DNA of 64,000 nucleotides from an uncultured Prevotellaceae bacterium (GCA_902761905.1 CACWMK010000001.1:62001-126000), one strand, 5' to 3'; numbered from the stretch's first letter, positions 25,952-36,179 are shown. The notes: generated by a model from the letters alone, not told the origin. Numbers and translations: made by a program.

Positions 25952-28162
25952 TTATTTCAACCAACGGTCGAGCCAGTTGAAGAATGTGCGCTGCCACAGT
26001 ACACCGTTCTGTGGTTTCAGTACCCAGTGGTTCTCATCGGGGAAGATGAGCAGCTCGGCCTCGATACCCTTCATGCGGGCAGCGTTGAATGCCGACATAC
26101 CCTGAGTAGCGTTGATGCGGTAGTCCTTCTCGCCATGGATAACGAGGATAGGAGTATCCCACTTGTCAACAAACTGGTGAGGTGAGTTCTTGTAGGTCTT
26201 GTCTGCATTGGCAGTGCGGTCCTTGTTCCAGTAAGCATCATCGTACTCGAAGTTAGAGAACCAGTTCTCCTCAGTCTCAGTGTACATAGCCTCGAGGTTG
26301 AAAGCACCATCGTGGGCGATGAATGCCTTGAAGCGCTTGTCGTGATGACCTGCCAGGTAGTACACAGAGAATCCACCGAACGATGCACCTACAGCACCCA
26401 GCTTGTCCTTATTTACATAAGGCAGATTGTTAGCAGCAAAATCGATAGCTGCCAGATAGTCTCTCATGCACTGACCAGTCCAGTCGCCTGAGATCTCCTC
26501 AAGCCACTCCTGTCCGAATCCAGGAAGACCACGACGGTTAGGAGCTACAACTACATAGCCCTGCGAAGCCATGATCATAAAGTTCCAACGATAGCTCCAG
26601 AACTGTGATACTGGGCTCTGAGGACCACCCTCGCAGAACAGCAGAGTGGGGTATTTCTTGGTCTCGTCGAAGTTTGGTGGCAGGATAATCCATGTAAGCA
26701 TCTGCTTGCCGTCGCTGGTCTTTACCCAACGCTGCTGTACAGAAGGCTTAGCCAACTGATCGGTGATGTGCTTATTCTCGAAAGTAAGCTGCTGAACAGC
26801 TGTGTTCTGTGGCTTCTTGAAGTTTGGAGTAACGATATACAGGTCGGCAGGAGCTGTAAACGAGTGGCGCTCCATAAGCAGCTGCTTACCGTTGTTCATT
26901 AGGTGGATAGAACCGAAGTCGGCCCATGAATTGTCCTTCTGACCCTCAGAACCTGACTGTGGCAGTACTGGAGTGAAGATCTGCTTCAGCTCGCCCTTCC
27001 AGTTTACAGCATACAGGTTCTCGGTAGCGTTCCAAACACCGATAAAGTAAATCATCACGTCCTTAGAATCGCTCCATACGAAGTCGTCAACGCCAGAGTC
27101 GAAGCTCTCTGTTACGTATTTCTTCTCGCCAGTAGCCAGGTTGTAAACACACAGGCGCAGGCGGTCAGCCTCGTATCCATCGCGTTCCATCGATGTCCAG
27201 GCGATGTACTTGCCATCAGGCGAGAACTTAGGATTCTGATCATAACCTACGTTGTTCTTCAGGTTCTCCTTGGCGTTTACGCTCTGATACTTCAGAGTCT
27301 TGGTTGGATCAACCTTAGGATCAACATATCCTGCAGGTTTGCAGAGGTTCTTTGTCTCGCGCGTACCTATTATATATAAATATATATCAGAGTCGGTCGA
27401 GATAGAGTAGGCCAGACCAGTCTTCTTGCGGCAGGTGTAGGCAATCGACTTAGAGTCGGGAGCCCAGTCCAACTGCTCGATACCACCGAATGGTTCCATT
27501 GGGCACTCGAATGGCTCACCCTCAAGGATATCGATACCATCCTTGATGCCATCCTCTGTAACATCAGCTACGAATGGGTGCTGGATTGACTCTACGTAGT
27601 GATCCCAGTGACGATACATCAGGTCCGTTACCAGTCGGCCGGTAGCCTTTGGCAGATCGTCTGGGTTCTTCTTGATAATCTCATTGAACTCAAGAGAGTG
27701 AAGCAGGATTACCTTCTTGCCATCAGGCGAGAACTTGAATCCCTCAATATCCTTTGATGTCTTTGAAATCTGCTTGCGGTCAGAACCGTCAGGGTTCATG
27801 GTCCACAACTGTCCACCTGTAAGGAATGCAATCTTGCCGTTATACCATGTTGGATCGGTCTCGCTCTTGCTGCCAGTAGTCAGTGTGGTGTTGCCTGTAC
27901 CATCAGCATTTATGATAGCAATCTTCTGCTGACTCTTGTTGGCCTTTACGCTGTAGTAGCCAATCTGGTAAACAATCTGCTTACCGTCAGCCGAAGCCTC
28001 GGCAGCTCCGATGCGTCCCATAGCCCAAAGAGCCTCGGGAGTCATCAGATTGCTGCTCAGCTTGATATTTTGCTTACCTATCTTCACGTTTTCTTCTGCT
28101 TTAACAGGACTGCTCAGAAGTGCAAGTCCCATAAGTAAAACTGGAATACTAAATCTTTTCAT
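25952..28162 (-). CDS. S9 family prolyl oligopeptidase, DPP5-like
   Basis: The 736-residue exported peptidase has a signal peptide (MKRFSIPVLLMGLALLSSPVKA), an N-terminal beta-propeller with TolB-like repeats (WMNPDGSDRKQI, KFSPDGKKVILL, KFSPDGKYIAW) and a C-terminal alpha/beta hydrolase domain. The catalytic triad is visible as Ser in GASFGGF (near residue 592), Asp in HGEKDYRI (near 679) and His in DENHW (near 710). DPP5-type enzymes of Bacteroidota release dipeptides in the periplasm and serve amino-acid nutrition. It follows yidC by 5 bp and may share its transcript. Confidence 0.93.
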   Translation of the reverse strand: MKRFSIPVLLMGLALLSSPVKAEENVKIGKQNIKLSSNLMTPEALWAMGRIGAAEASADGKQIVYQIGYYSVKANKSQQKIAIINADGTGNTTLTTGSKSETDPTWYNGKIAFLTGGQLWTMNPDGSDRKQISKTSKDIEGFKFSPDGKKVILLHSLEFNEIIKKNPDDLPKATGRLVTDLMYRHWDHYVESIQHPFVADVTEDGIKDGIDILEGEPFECPMEPFGGIEQLDWAPDSKSIAYTCRKKTGLAYSISTDSDIYLYIIGTRETKNLCKPAGYVDPKVDPTKTLKYQSVNAKENLKNNVGYDQNPKFSPDGKYIAWTSMERDGYEADRLRLCVYNLATGEKKYVTESFDSGVDDFVWSDSKDVMIYFIGVWNATENLYAVNWKGELKQIFTPVLPQSGSEGQKDNSWADFGSIHLMNNGKQLLMERHSFTAPADLYIVTPNFKKPQNTAVQQLTFENKHITDQLAKPSVQQRWVKTSDGKQMLTWIILPPNFDETKKYPTLLFCEGGPQSPVSQFWSYRWNFMIMASQGYVVVAPNRRGLPGFGQEWLEEISGDWTGQCMRDYLAAIDFAANNLPYVNKDKLGAVGASFGGFSVYYLAGHHDKRFKAFIAHDGAFNLEAMYTETEENWFSNFEYDDAYWNKDRTANADKTYKNSPHQFVDKWDTPILVIHGEKDYRINATQGMSAFNAARMKGIEAELLIFPDENHWVLKPQNGVLWQRTFFNWLDRWLK

Positions 28163-28167
28163 AAGTT

Positions 28168-30057
28168 TTATTTCTTTTGTTGGTTCATTCTCTGTCTCTG
28201 CAGTTCCTCAGCCTGCTTCTGCATAGCCTCCAGGCGTGCAGCAAGACCTGATGTCTTCTTCTGAGGATTATTCTTGTTCTCCTTGTACTTAGCCTCAAGG
28301 ATGGCGAGCAGCTTCTCGTCGTTGGTAGTCTTGCGGAGAGTCCACATGATAGCTGCCGACATGAACAATGAGATAAAGTAGTAGAAGTTAAGTCCTGATG
28401 AGTAGTCGTTGAACATGAAGAAGAACATCAGTGGCATCAGATACATCATCCACTGCATCATCTTCATCTGCTCAGCCTGCTGACCAACCATCTGGTCCTT
28501 CTGCTGACGCATAGTCATGTATGAGTACAGAATCTGGGCTACACAGAACAGTATGCAGGTGAGCGACAGGTGGTCGCCGATACCCCAGATGTTTGTGCCC
28601 CATTCGATGATTGGGTCGTAGGTAGAAAGGTCGCTGATCCACAGGAACGACTCGCGACGCAGCTGGATAGCGTTAGGTACGAAGAAGAACATTGCCATCC
28701 AGATAGGGAACTGGATAAGCATTGGCAGACAGCCGCCCAGAGGCGATACACCATACTGTGAGTACATCTGCATCATAGCCTGCTGTTTCTTCATCTGGTC
28801 CTCAGGCTTGTCGTATTGCTTGGTAGCCTCGTCGAGTTTTGGCTTCAGTACACGCATCTTGGCAGACGACATGTAGCTCTTCTTTACCATAGGATAGGTG
28901 ATGACCTTAAGCAGCAGGGTAATCAGAATCAATACGATACCCATTGAGAAGCCCCATGATGTGAGCCAGTCGAATACGTAGATGGTGAACCAACGGTTAA
29001 TCCAGCGTACTAACCACCAACCCAGATATACTAACTGCTCCAGGTCAAGATCCTTGCCGAATGTGCTCTGCTGTTCTACGTCCTGGATCAGTCGGAAGTC
29101 GTTAGGACCGATATACATTTCGAACTCGGTTGCCTTAGCACCTGTTGGGTCGAAAGCAGTCTTCAGCTTAGCGCCCATCTGCTTAAGATAGCCAGAGCCT
29201 TTCTGCTGTGGAATGCTAGTCAACAGTGAGTTGGCAGCAAAGTTGTCCTTTGAGATAAGAGCTGCTGAGAAGAACTGGTTCTTGAAAGCTACCCAGTCTA
29301 GCTGCTCCTCTATTTCCTTATCTATCTCCTCTGAACTCTCGCTTACCTCCTTAGTGCCACTGTTAGCCTTCTTGTAGGTAACCGATGTGTAGCGGTTCTC
29401 GAAAGTAAAGCCCTTCTCCTGCTGGCGAACCAGATCGTTCCACTCTATATCCATCTGCTGATAGTTAGGAGCGAACATGCCCTGCAGGCCGTTAGCCTTA
29501 ATGTTGAAGTGCAGCATGTAGTCCTTACCCAGCACGTAGTTCAGCTCGATGCTACCACCATTACCTGCCTGAGCAGTCATGGTCAGTGTAGAGTCGGTTA
29601 CGTTCGATGGGGTGAAGAACAGATCCTTGGTGATGATGTTCTCCGACTTACCTGCCAGCATGAAGTTCATCTGCTGAGTTTTTTCGTCGAAGAGCGTCAC
29701 GTCCATGCCGTCTTCAAGATTCTCGAAACCCTTGATAACTGCTTTAGCCAGTGTACCACCTTTTGTGTTGAATGTCAGCTCAACCTTGTCGTTCTTCAGA
29801 ACTACTGGTTCGTTCTTGCCGTTAAGCGATGCATAGAACATAGCTGTAGTGTCACCCTGAGCAGCAGCATCAGCCTGTGCTTTACGTGCTGCCTCTTCAG
29901 CTTTCTGCTTCTTGGCGGCATCCTGTTGCATCGCTGTTGCAATACTGTCTTGCTTTCTCGCGGCCTCTATTTCCTCCTGCGAAGGCTGGTTGTACCAGCT
30001 GAAGCCGATAAGCACCAGCGCAATGAGGACAAAGCCGATAATAGTGTCTTTATTCAT
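28168..30057 (-). CDS. yidC: Membrane protein insertase YidC
   Basis: YidC inserts and folds proteins in the inner membrane, alone or with Sec. The 629-residue protein has an N-terminal anchor (IIGFVLIALVLIGFSWYN), a charged linker, a large periplasmic domain (EPVVLKNDKVELTFNTKGG) and the conserved C-terminal five-helix core (GVSPLGGCLPMLIQFPIWMAMFF, MMQWMMYLMPLMFFFMFNDYSSGLNFYY). The extended positively charged tail contains glutamine- and lysine-rich sequence, probably for ribosome contact. Length is normal for Bacteroidota. Confidence 0.98.
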   Translation of the reverse strand: MNKDTIIGFVLIALVLIGFSWYNQPSQEEIEAARKQDSIATAMQQDAAKKQKAEEAARKAQADAAAQGDTTAMFYASLNGKNEPVVLKNDKVELTFNTKGGTLAKAVIKGFENLEDGMDVTLFDEKTQQMNFMLAGKSENIITKDLFFTPSNVTDSTLTMTAQAGNGGSIELNYVLGKDYMLHFNIKANGLQGMFAPNYQQMDIEWNDLVRQQEKGFTFENRYTSVTYKKANSGTKEVSESSEEIDKEIEEQLDWVAFKNQFFSAALISKDNFAANSLLTSIPQQKGSGYLKQMGAKLKTAFDPTGAKATEFEMYIGPNDFRLIQDVEQQSTFGKDLDLEQLVYLGWWLVRWINRWFTIYVFDWLTSWGFSMGIVLILITLLLKVITYPMVKKSYMSSAKMRVLKPKLDEATKQYDKPEDQMKKQQAMMQMYSQYGVSPLGGCLPMLIQFPIWMAMFFFVPNAIQLRRESFLWISDLSTYDPIIEWGTNIWGIGDHLSLTCILFCVAQILYSYMTMRQQKDQMVGQQAEQMKMMQWMMYLMPLMFFFMFNDYSSGLNFYYFISLFMSAAIMWTLRKTTNDEKLLAILEAKYKENKNNPQKKTSGLAARLEAMQKQAEELQRQRMNQQKK

Positions 30058-30098
30058 TTCTATTTTGCTTTTTATTAATGTACGCGTAAATCAAGGTG

Positions 30099-30106
30099 CA
30101 AAATTA
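30099..30106 (-). promoter_or_regulatory. Probable -7 box of yidC
   Basis: The minus strand reads TAATTTTG then CACC, 41 bp before the yidC start. No clear -33 TTTG at the usual distance. Confidence 0.5.
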
Positions 30107-30149
30107 CGAAAAAAATACGAAAAGAATGCAATCTATTGGCAAAAAATTG

Positions 30150-30157
30150 TATCTTTG
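30150..30157 (+). promoter_or_regulatory. Probable -7 box of the DUF3078 gene
   Basis: TATCTTTG followed by CACC matches TAnnTTTG. It ends eight bases before the chosen ATG at 30166, implying a very short or absent 5' leader. No good -33 is seen. Confidence 0.5.
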
Positions 30158-30165
30158 CACCAGAT

Positions 30166-31344
30166 ATGAGAAAAGTAGCATTATTTTTCGCGGCTTTTTG
30201 TGCGCTTAGCGCCTCAGCTGCACTCCCTAAAGATACGTTAGACGGACGCTTCTATCGTCTGTTTGCACCTGTAACTTTCTATCACAATGTAGCCAGCAAA
30301 TCATTATCATTTGAAAATGATGAGGTGGGCAAGGACCCTGTGGCCGATGCCATCGATGCAGCACTGATGCATATTTATCTTAATCGTCCTGACCTGGTGG
30401 GTACTACCGAGACCGAATTGAATGAGACGGGTAATGTGCGTAGGGATGTAGAAAAACCTCTCAAGAATGAAGTAAAACTAGTCGAGAAGGTCGAAGGACC
30501 GGTTATCGACACTCCCGATGATGTCCCGACAGAGATTCTGATTCAGAAGCCCGACTTCTGGACCAAGAAGGGTGATGGATACCTGCAGTTTATGCAGAAC
30601 TTCGTTAGTAACAACTGGTATAAGGGCGGTGAGAGCAACTACTCGATGGTAGGAGCACTGACACTCGAGGCCAACTACGACAACCGCAATAAGTGGAAGT
30701 GGGATAACAAACTTGAGATGAAACTCGGATTCATGCACTCACGTTCCGACTCTGTGCATAAGTTCAAGTCTAACGAGGACCTTATCCGTTATACCGGTAA
30801 AGTCGGCCTTCAGGCAGCCAAAAACTGGTATTACACCTTGCAGATGCTTGCTTACACCCAGTTCACTCGTGGTTTGAAGGCAAACGACCTCAATACATAT
30901 TCCGACTTCATGTCGCCATTCAATCTCAACCTTGGTCTTGGTATGGACTACAAGGTGGCTACCAAGGATAAGAAACTCAACGGTACAGTCAACTTGTCGC
31001 CAATTGCCGTCAACTACCGTTATGTTGACCGTTTGGATCTTGGCCCAAGCTACGGTCTTGACGAGGGCAAACACTCTCTTATCGACTTCGGTTCGCAGGT
31101 TACTGCCGATTTGACATGGAAAATAAACGATGTGGTGTCATGGAAGTCTCGCCTCTATGCATTCACATCGTATAAGCGTACAGAGATAGAATGGGAAAAC
31201 ACATTCTCTCTGCGTGTATCAAAGTATATCTCGGCCAATCTGTTCCTCTTCCCACGTTTCGACGATTCGAGTAATAAGGACGACGACCTTGGCTACCTCC
31301 AGTTCAAGGAGTATAGCTCAATCGGATTTACTTACGGATTCTGA
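30166..31344 (+). CDS. DUF3078 outer-membrane protein
   Basis: The 392-residue protein has a signal peptide (MRKVALFFAAFCALSASAA) and a DUF3078-type beta-rich body: FWTKKGDGYLQFMQNFVSNNWYKGG, then regular amphipathic strands (WKWDNKLEMKLGFMHS, WYYTLQMLAYTQFTRG) ending in a C-terminal aromatic strand (SSIGFTYGF), as in outer-membrane barrels. The family is restricted mostly to Bacteroidota and its function is not known. The ATG at 30136 would precede the -7 box, so 30166 is preferred. The 3' end overlaps the convergent DUF1573 gene by 13 bp. Confidence 0.86.
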   Translation: MRKVALFFAAFCALSASAALPKDTLDGRFYRLFAPVTFYHNVASKSLSFENDEVGKDPVADAIDAALMHIYLNRPDLVGTTETELNETGNVRRDVEKPLKNEVKLVEKVEGPVIDTPDDVPTEILIQKPDFWTKKGDGYLQFMQNFVSNNWYKGGESNYSMVGALTLEANYDNRNKWKWDNKLEMKLGFMHSRSDSVHKFKSNEDLIRYTGKVGLQAAKNWYYTLQMLAYTQFTRGLKANDLNTYSDFMSPFNLNLGLGMDYKVATKDKKLNGTVNLSPIAVNYRYVDRLDLGPSYGLDEGKHSLIDFGSQVTADLTWKINDVVSWKSRLYAFTSYKRTEIEWENTFSLRVSKYISANLFLFPRFDDSSNKDDDLGYLQFKEYSSIGFTYGF

Positions 31345-31727
31345 GCCTCAGTCATCTCGCCCTCAATATAGAGGCGTGTCATCTCTACTACACCGTTGGT
31401 GCGGATAGTGATCGACTTCTTGAAGTGACCAGGGAACTTTCCAGCTCCGTTGTATGTTACTTTAATCTCACCCTTTTCTCCTGGTTTGATAGGAGTCTTT
31501 GTGTACTCAGGTACGGTGCAGCCACAGCTGGCCACTGCCTGATTGATTACCAATGGCTGTTCGCCTACATTGGTATAGGTAAAGGTTGTTGTAACAACTG
31601 GGTTCTTCTCAGAGAATGTTCCGAAGTTGTGAGTAAGTTTGTCGAACTTAATCTCAGCAGGTTTCTGAGCAAGTACGGTTGTCAAACCGCAAACGAGCAT
31701 AAATGCTATAAATGCAATTTTCTTCAT
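31332..31727 (-). CDS. DUF1573 domain periplasmic protein
   Basis: The 131-residue protein has a signal peptide (MKKIAFIAFMLVCGLTTVLA) and one DUF1573 domain, an Ig-like beta sandwich with HNFGTFSEKNPVVTTTFTYTN, QAVASCGCTVPEYTKTPIKPG and a final EGEM strand. The CGC motif after AS is characteristic. Relatives are abundant envelope proteins of Bacteroidota with no assigned function. A TAACTTTG box at 31765-31758 on the minus strand is a likely promoter -7 element. It converges on the DUF3078 gene. Confidence 0.9.
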   Translation of the reverse strand: MKKIAFIAFMLVCGLTTVLAQKPAEIKFDKLTHNFGTFSEKNPVVTTTFTYTNVGEQPLVINQAVASCGCTVPEYTKTPIKPGEKGEIKVTYNGAGKFPGHFKKSITIRTNGVVEMTRLYIEGEMTEAQNP

Positions 31728-31757
31728 CTTTTTAGTCGTTTAAATATTAATTCAGTG

Positions 31758-31765
31758 CAAAGTTA
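31758..31765 (-). promoter_or_regulatory. Probable -7 box of the DUF1573 gene
   Basis: The minus strand reads TAACTTTG then CAC, 31 bp before the start codon. No matching -33 element. Confidence 0.5.
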
Positions 31766-31806
31766 ATATAAAAATATGAATTAATGATGAAGAATTAAGA
31801 AATATG

Positions 31807-31838
31807 TTTGTCTATTATCAATTTTTTATGTAATTTTG
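31807..31838 (+). promoter_or_regulatory. Promoter of aspS
   Basis: TTTG at 31807-31810, a 20-bp spacer, then TAATTTTG at 31831-31838 followed by CACC: a full Bacteroidota promoter 30 bp before the start codon. Confidence 0.85.
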
Positions 31839-31867
31839 CACCTTAAATGAATAAATAGCAATTAAAT

Positions 31868-33649
31868 ATGTACAGAAGTAAGACTTGTGGAGAGCTTAGG
31901 CTCCAGAATGCAGGCAGTGTAGTAACACTTGCCGGATGGGTACAGCGCAGTCGTAAGATGGGCGGAATGACCTTCGTTGATCTTCGTGATCGTTATGGTT
32001 TGACTCAGCTCGTTTTCAATGATGCTGACGATGCAGAACTCTGCGAACGTGCCAACAAGCTTGGCCGTGAATTCTGTATTCAGGTCAAGGGCGAGGTTAG
32101 CGAGCGCCAGAGTAAGAATCCCAAGATGCCTACAGGTGATATTGAGATTCTGGTTAAGGAACTTAATGTGTTGAGCGAGAGTCTCACACCTCCATTCACT
32201 ATTGAGGACAATACCGATGGTGGTGATGATATTCGTATGAAGTATCGTTATCTCGATCTTCGTCGTGCTGCCGTTCGTAAGAATCTCGAACTGCGTCACC
32301 GCATGACTATCCTTATCCGCAACTTCCTTGATGGTAAGGATTTCATCGAGGTCGAGACACCTATCCTTATCGGTTCTACTCCAGAGGGAGCACGCGACTT
32401 TGTGGTTCCTTCACGTATGAATCCTGGTCAGTTCTATGCACTGCCTCAGTCGCCACAGACACTTAAGCAGTTGCTGATGGTTTCTGGTTTCGATCGTTAC
32501 TTCCAGATTGCCAAGTGTTTCCGCGATGAGGACCTGCGTGCCGACCGTCAGCCGGAGTTCACTCAGATCGACTGCGAGATGTCGTTTGTTGATCAGGAGG
32601 ACGTTCTGCAGCTCTTCGAGGATATGGCTCGTCACTTGTTTAAGGAGGTACGTGGTGTTGAGCTTCCTCCCCTGCAGCGCATGACATGGCACGAGGCTAT
32701 GCGTCGTTTCGGTAGCGATAAGCCCGACCTGCGTTTCGGTATGGAGTTTGTAGAGCTTATGGATCAGCTCAAGGGCACAGGTACATTCCCCGTATTCAAT
32801 GATGCAAACTATATCGGTGGTATCTGCGTACCTGGTTGCGCTAACTACTCTCGTAAGCAGCTCGACGAGCTCACCGAGTTTGTTAAGCGTCCTCAGGTAG
32901 GTGCTAAGGGCCTGGTTTATGTTAAGTTCAACGAGGATGGCACAGTTAAGTCATCTATCGACAAGTTCTATACCCCAGAGGTATGGGCAAAGGTTAAGGA
33001 GGCATGTGGTGCTAAGGATGGCGACCTCGTACTGATTCTCAGTGGCGACAATGCCAACAAGACTCGTGTACAGCTTTGCACACTTCGTCTTGAGATGGGT
33101 GACCGTCTCGGACTTCGCGATAAGGACAACTTCGTTTGCTTGTGGATTGTCGACTTCCCACTCTTTGAGTGGAGCGATGAGGAGCAGCGTCTGATGGCTA
33201 CACACCATCCATTCACAATGCCTAACCCCGATGATATTCCTCTGCTGGATACCGATCCTGCTAAGGTTCGTGCCGTGGCTTACGATTTCGTTTGCAATGG
33301 TGTCGAGGTAGGTGGCGGTTCACTCCGTATCCACGATGGTAAGCTTCAGGAGAAGATGTTCCAGATTCTTGGATTCACTCCCGAGCGTGCTATGGCTCAG
33401 TTCGGATTCCTTATTAATGCCTTCAAGTACGGAGCACCCCCTCACGCAGGTCTTGCCTTCGGTTTGGACCGCTTTGTAAGTCTGATGGCAGGTCTTGACA
33501 GCATCCGTGATTGCATCGCATTCCCAAAGAACAACAGCGGTCGCGACGTGATGCTCGATGCCCCTGGAGAGTTGGATATCAAACAATTGGAGGAGCTCCA
33601 GCTTAAGGTTGAACTGCGTTCTACCTTCTCCTCGCAAGGCAGTGAATAA
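31868..33649 (+). CDS. aspS: Aspartyl-tRNA synthetase
   Basis: AspS charges tRNA-Asp. The 593-residue protein is the bacterial class II type: N-terminal OB-fold anticodon domain ([26 protein letters not shown]), class II motif 2 region ([24 protein letters not shown]), the bacterial insertion domain in the middle, and motif 3 ([17 protein letters not shown]). An 8-bp hairpin (gcagtgaa, ttcactgc at 33639-33659) spans the stop codon, without a T-run. Confidence 0.98.
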   Translation: MYRSKTCGELRLQNAGSVVTLAGWVQRSRKMGGMTFVDLRDRYGLTQLVFNDADDAELCERANKLGREFCIQVKGEVSERQSKNPKMPTGDIEILVKELNVLSESLTPPFTIEDNTDGGDDIRMKYRYLDLRRAAVRKNLELRHRMTILIRNFLDGKDFIEVETPILIGSTPEGARDFVVPSRMNPGQFYALPQSPQTLKQLLMVSGFDRYFQIAKCFRDEDLRADRQPEFTQIDCEMSFVDQEDVLQLFEDMARHLFKEVRGVELPPLQRMTWHEAMRRFGSDKPDLRFGMEFVELMDQLKGTGTFPVFNDANYIGGICVPGCANYSRKQLDELTEFVKRPQVGAKGLVYVKFNEDGTVKSSIDKFYTPEVWAKVKEACGAKDGDLVLILSGDNANKTRVQLCTLRLEMGDRLGLRDKDNFVCLWIVDFPLFEWSDEEQRLMATHHPFTMPNPDDIPLLDTDPAKVRAVAYDFVCNGVEVGGGSLRIHDGKLQEKMFQILGFTPERAMAQFGFLINAFKYGAPPHAGLAFGLDRFVSLMAGLDSIRDCIAFPKNNSGRDVMLDAPGELDIKQLEELQLKVELRSTFSSQGSE

Positions 33650-33820
33650 AGTTCACTGCGCTTGCTTCGATCGTCGGTTGACCTACGTCAAGAATAATTA
33701 CATTACTGCTAAAAATGCCTAATAATCAACGAGTTGTATCGGATAAAAGCCGTATTTTTGCACTCGAAAATTAATAAAGAAGTAAAACTTCAATAAGAGT
33801 ATTTAATTTTTTATAGAACT
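33650..33820 (+). promoter_or_regulatory. Spacer with probable promoter of the winged-helix gene
   Basis: The 171-bp gap after aspS contains TATTTTTG then CAC at 33754-33761, a -7-like box about 60 bp before the next start. The nearest TTG is 16 bp upstream, so the -33 element is imperfect. No other feature was recognised. Confidence 0.5.
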
Positions 33821-34138
33821 ATGGCAGAAAAGAAAGCAACAGCTAAGAAGGCTACTAAGGCAGCAGAGCCAAAGGCAGCCGCAGCTAAAAAGACAACCGT
33901 GAAGAAGGAAGCAGCTCCTAAGGCTGCAGCAAAAGCAGTTATCGCAATCAACGCTGAGAACGTAGGTTTCAAGGCCGGTGATGTATATCAGGCACTTGCA
34001 GCAGCAGATAATGCTCTCACTGTAAAGGAGATCGCTAAGGCTGCTAAGATTTCTGAGGAAGAGACTCTTCTCGGTCTGGGTTGGCTCTTCAAGGAGGGCA
34101 AGCTCGCTAATGATGGTGAAAAAGTTACATTGGCATAA
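33821..34138 (+). CDS. Small winged-helix protein (DUF2582-like) with Lys/Ala-rich tail
   Basis: The 105-residue protein has a basic, low-complexity N-terminal tail of about 40 residues made of Lys, Ala and Pro (KKATAKKATKAAEPKA and similar), followed by a compact winged-helix domain of about 60 residues (GDVYQALAAADNALTVKEIAKAAK, ETLLGLGWLFKEGKLAND). The domain matches the small DUF2582/winged HTH family of Bacteroidota. The tail resembles that of histone H1-like nucleoid proteins, so a DNA-binding architectural role is plausible, as inference. A strong terminator follows. Confidence 0.8.
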   Translation: MAEKKATAKKATKAAEPKAAAAKKTTVKKEAAPKAAAKAVIAINAENVGFKAGDVYQALAAADNALTVKEIAKAAKISEEETLLGLGWLFKEGKLANDGEKVTLA

Positions 34139-34162
34139 GCCATTTAACGAATTATAGAAAAA

Positions 34163-34191
34163 GGTCGGTAACGCTTTACCGGCCTTTTTTT
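34163..34191 (+). terminator. Intrinsic terminator after the winged-helix gene
   Basis: ggtcggtaa, loop cgct, ttaccggcc (one G-T pair) followed by seven T residues. Confidence 0.9.
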
Positions 34192-34198
34192 AAGGCAA

Positions 34199-34480
34199 AT
34201 GACATACGACCAGCAGATATTGAGTATATTGACCAGTGTAGGCGATAAGGGCATCAGCGTAATGCAGGTGTCCAAGCATGTATATAATATGAATCTTAGT
34301 TTCTTTTATACGCCCGATCTTAACGAGATCCGTGCCTATGTTCAGCAGTATCTGCTTAAAAATTCCAAGTCCCCTCAGTCACTTATCGAGTCTACAGGTC
34401 GTCGCGGGTATTACCGTCTTAATACCCAGAACAATTCCGACGCACGTCAGCTCATGTTAGAATTCGGCAGCTCTTTATAA
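34199..34480 (+). CDS. Small conserved-looking protein, possible winged helix
   Basis: The 93-residue protein is not recognised. Its pattern (DQQILSILTSVGDKGISVMQVSKHVYNM, then YVQQYLLKNSKSPQSLIESTGRRGYYRLN) resembles a winged-helix domain with a beta wing at GRRGYYRL. It begins 7 bp after the terminator with no visible promoter, so expression may need read-through. Its last 34 bp overlap the convergent glycosyltransferase gene. Composition and codon use look like real coding sequence. Confidence 0.68.
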   Translation: MTYDQQILSILTSVGDKGISVMQVSKHVYNMNLSFFYTPDLNEIRAYVQQYLLKNSKSPQSLIESTGRRGYYRLNTQNNSDARQLMLEFGSSL

Positions 34481-35589
34481 ACTTCTTCGTATAAACTCAA
34501 TAGCTGTTCTGCGGTTTTCTTCCATGAGAACAGTTCTGCTCTTTTCAGTCCTATTTCTTTTTGTGCGTTATAGTACAGTTCGTTATTCTCCAGTTGTAGC
34601 ATCTTCTCTGCTATCTCGTCAGAACTCTCGGGGTTGATAAGTATAGCATCATTGCCGGCAATTTCCGGCATAGATGATGTATTGGATGTGATTACAGGTG
34701 TGCCGCATGCCATAGCCTCAAGCAGAGGTATTCCGAAACTCTCTCTTAGCGAAGTGTAAAGGAATGCGAATGCCCTATTATATATATAAGGTAGGTCGCT
34801 GTTCACTATATATCCTGGCATCACTATCTGTTCGCGGATGTTCTCTATGTGGTTTCTTTCTATTATGCCGTTCAGATACTCCTTGTCCAGATCTGCCATC
34901 AGCAACTTGCGCTTTATGCTTGATTTCTCCAGATACTTTGAGTATGCTACTAGCGTACGCTCTGTGTTCTTCTTCGGGTCAGTGTTGCCCAGGAAGAAGA
35001 AGTAGCCCGGCTTGTCGATATACGACTTGTAGATATCTGCTACGTCTCTGAATGTAGTAAACCATTCATTGTAGCCGTTGTATATCATCGCCATCCTCTT
35101 TTCGGGGATGTGCAGCTTGTTTATGATGTTCTGTTTCTCAAAGTTTGATACTGTGATGATGCGACGGCATTTGTCCAGTATCTTTGGTACCACCTTACGT
35201 CGGTACAGCCATCCCATATTCTGGTAGAGCGACTTGTTGTTCTTGTCTCTCGGTTCCATGAATATTATGTCGTGCAGTGTCAGCACCAGTGGTATGTCGC
35301 AGAATATCGGTGCAGTGTTGCTGGTACAGTGCAGTATGTCCAGATTGTATTTCTTGGCAGCTCGGGGCAGGGTAATTTGTTCCCAGACGGGATAGAAACT
35401 TTCGCCTATCACTATGATGTGCACGTTTTTGGTATCCTGCAGGCATCTGTCCACACCGGGAGCCACAAACACAAAGTATTCATTCTTGGTATCCAGTTTC
35501 TGCAGTTCCTTAATCTCTTGCAGAACCACATAGTCCATTCCGTGTTTGTTTCGGCGGAACACACGCTGAGCCTCGATACCTATTCTCAT
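34447..35589 (-). CDS. Family 4 glycosyltransferase
   Basis: The 380-residue GT-B enzyme carries GT4 features: an N-terminal acceptor domain ([20 protein letters not shown]), [32 protein letters not shown] at the domain junction and the E-x7-E donor motif [20 protein letters not shown]. It transfers a sugar from a nucleotide donor with retention, probably in surface polysaccharide assembly. The start overlaps the acyltransferase stop by 4 bp; it is the last gene of a three-gene operon read from the promoter at 37362-37402. Confidence 0.92.
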   Translation of the reverse strand: MRIGIEAQRVFRRNKHGMDYVVLQEIKELQKLDTKNEYFVFVAPGVDRCLQDTKNVHIIVIGESFYPVWEQITLPRAAKKYNLDILHCTSNTAPIFCDIPLVLTLHDIIFMEPRDKNNKSLYQNMGWLYRRKVVPKILDKCRRIITVSNFEKQNIINKLHIPEKRMAMIYNGYNEWFTTFRDVADIYKSYIDKPGYFFFLGNTDPKKNTERTLVAYSKYLEKSSIKRKLLMADLDKEYLNGIIERNHIENIREQIVMPGYIVNSDLPYIYNRAFAFLYTSLRESFGIPLLEAMACGTPVITSNTSSMPEIAGNDAILINPESSDEIAEKMLQLENNELYYNAQKEIGLKRAELFSWKKTAEQLLSLYEEVYKELPNSNMS

Positions 35590-36179
35590 ATATTCTTAAT
35601 CACTTTTGCCGGAACGCCAGCCACAAGCGAGTGGGGTGGTACGTCCTTAGTCACTACTGCGCCTGCTGCTACCACACAGTGATTACCTATAGTAACTCCA
35701 GGCAGAATCACAGCATTAGCTCCTACCCATACGTCGTCTTCTATCGTTACGGGAATGGTGCTCACACCTTGTTCGTCTATCCGCTTTTGGGTGTCATCAA
35801 AGTTGTGGTTCAGTGCTGTCACCGTTATGCCCTGTGCAAGATTCACGTGGCTACCTATTTCCACAGGTCCGATGATTGTGTTGTGCAGTCCTATTCGGGT
35901 GTGGTTGCCAATCATCACGTCGCCTACAGCATTGTTTATGCATGCAAAAGACTCTATAACCGAGTAGTCGCCAAGGCTAAATATGCGATAGGGTGGAGTG
36001 TCCATTCTTGCCGAACGGTGTATCACGGAGTGCTTACCTCTGTGCTGATATATCGGGGCCAACAGTCTTACAAACCAGCGTGGTCTTGTCTCCACCTGGT
36101 TCATAATCACCCAGTCAATAAACTTCTTCCACTTAGGGTTGTTCTTCAGTTTATTTCTTACCTTTTCGTTGTCCATCAC
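35586..36179 (-). CDS. Left-handed beta-helix (hexapeptide) acyltransferase
   Basis: The 197-residue protein has hexapeptide repeats from about residue 65 ([79 protein letters not shown]), ending like WcaF and maltose O-acetyltransferases. The catalytic histidine may be that in ALNHNFDD. It probably O-acetylates a sugar of the polysaccharide made by the neighbouring transferases. It overlaps the upstream glycosyltransferase by 29 bp; a second Met at residue 2 gives nearly the same start. Confidence 0.9.
   Translation of the reverse strand: MMDNEKVRNKLKNNPKWKKFIDWVIMNQVETRPRWFVRLLAPIYQHRGKHSVIHRSARMDTPPYRIFSLGDYSVIESFACINNAVGDVMIGNHTRIGLHNTIIGPVEIGSHVNLAQGITVTALNHNFDDTQKRIDEQGVSTIPVTIEDDVWVGANAVILPGVTIGNHCVVAAGAVVTKDVPPHSLVAGVPAKVIKNI

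Noticed and set aside
33639-33659. Hairpin over the aspS stop as a terminator
   Set aside because: The eight-pair stem is not followed by a T-run, so there is no support for intrinsic termination.
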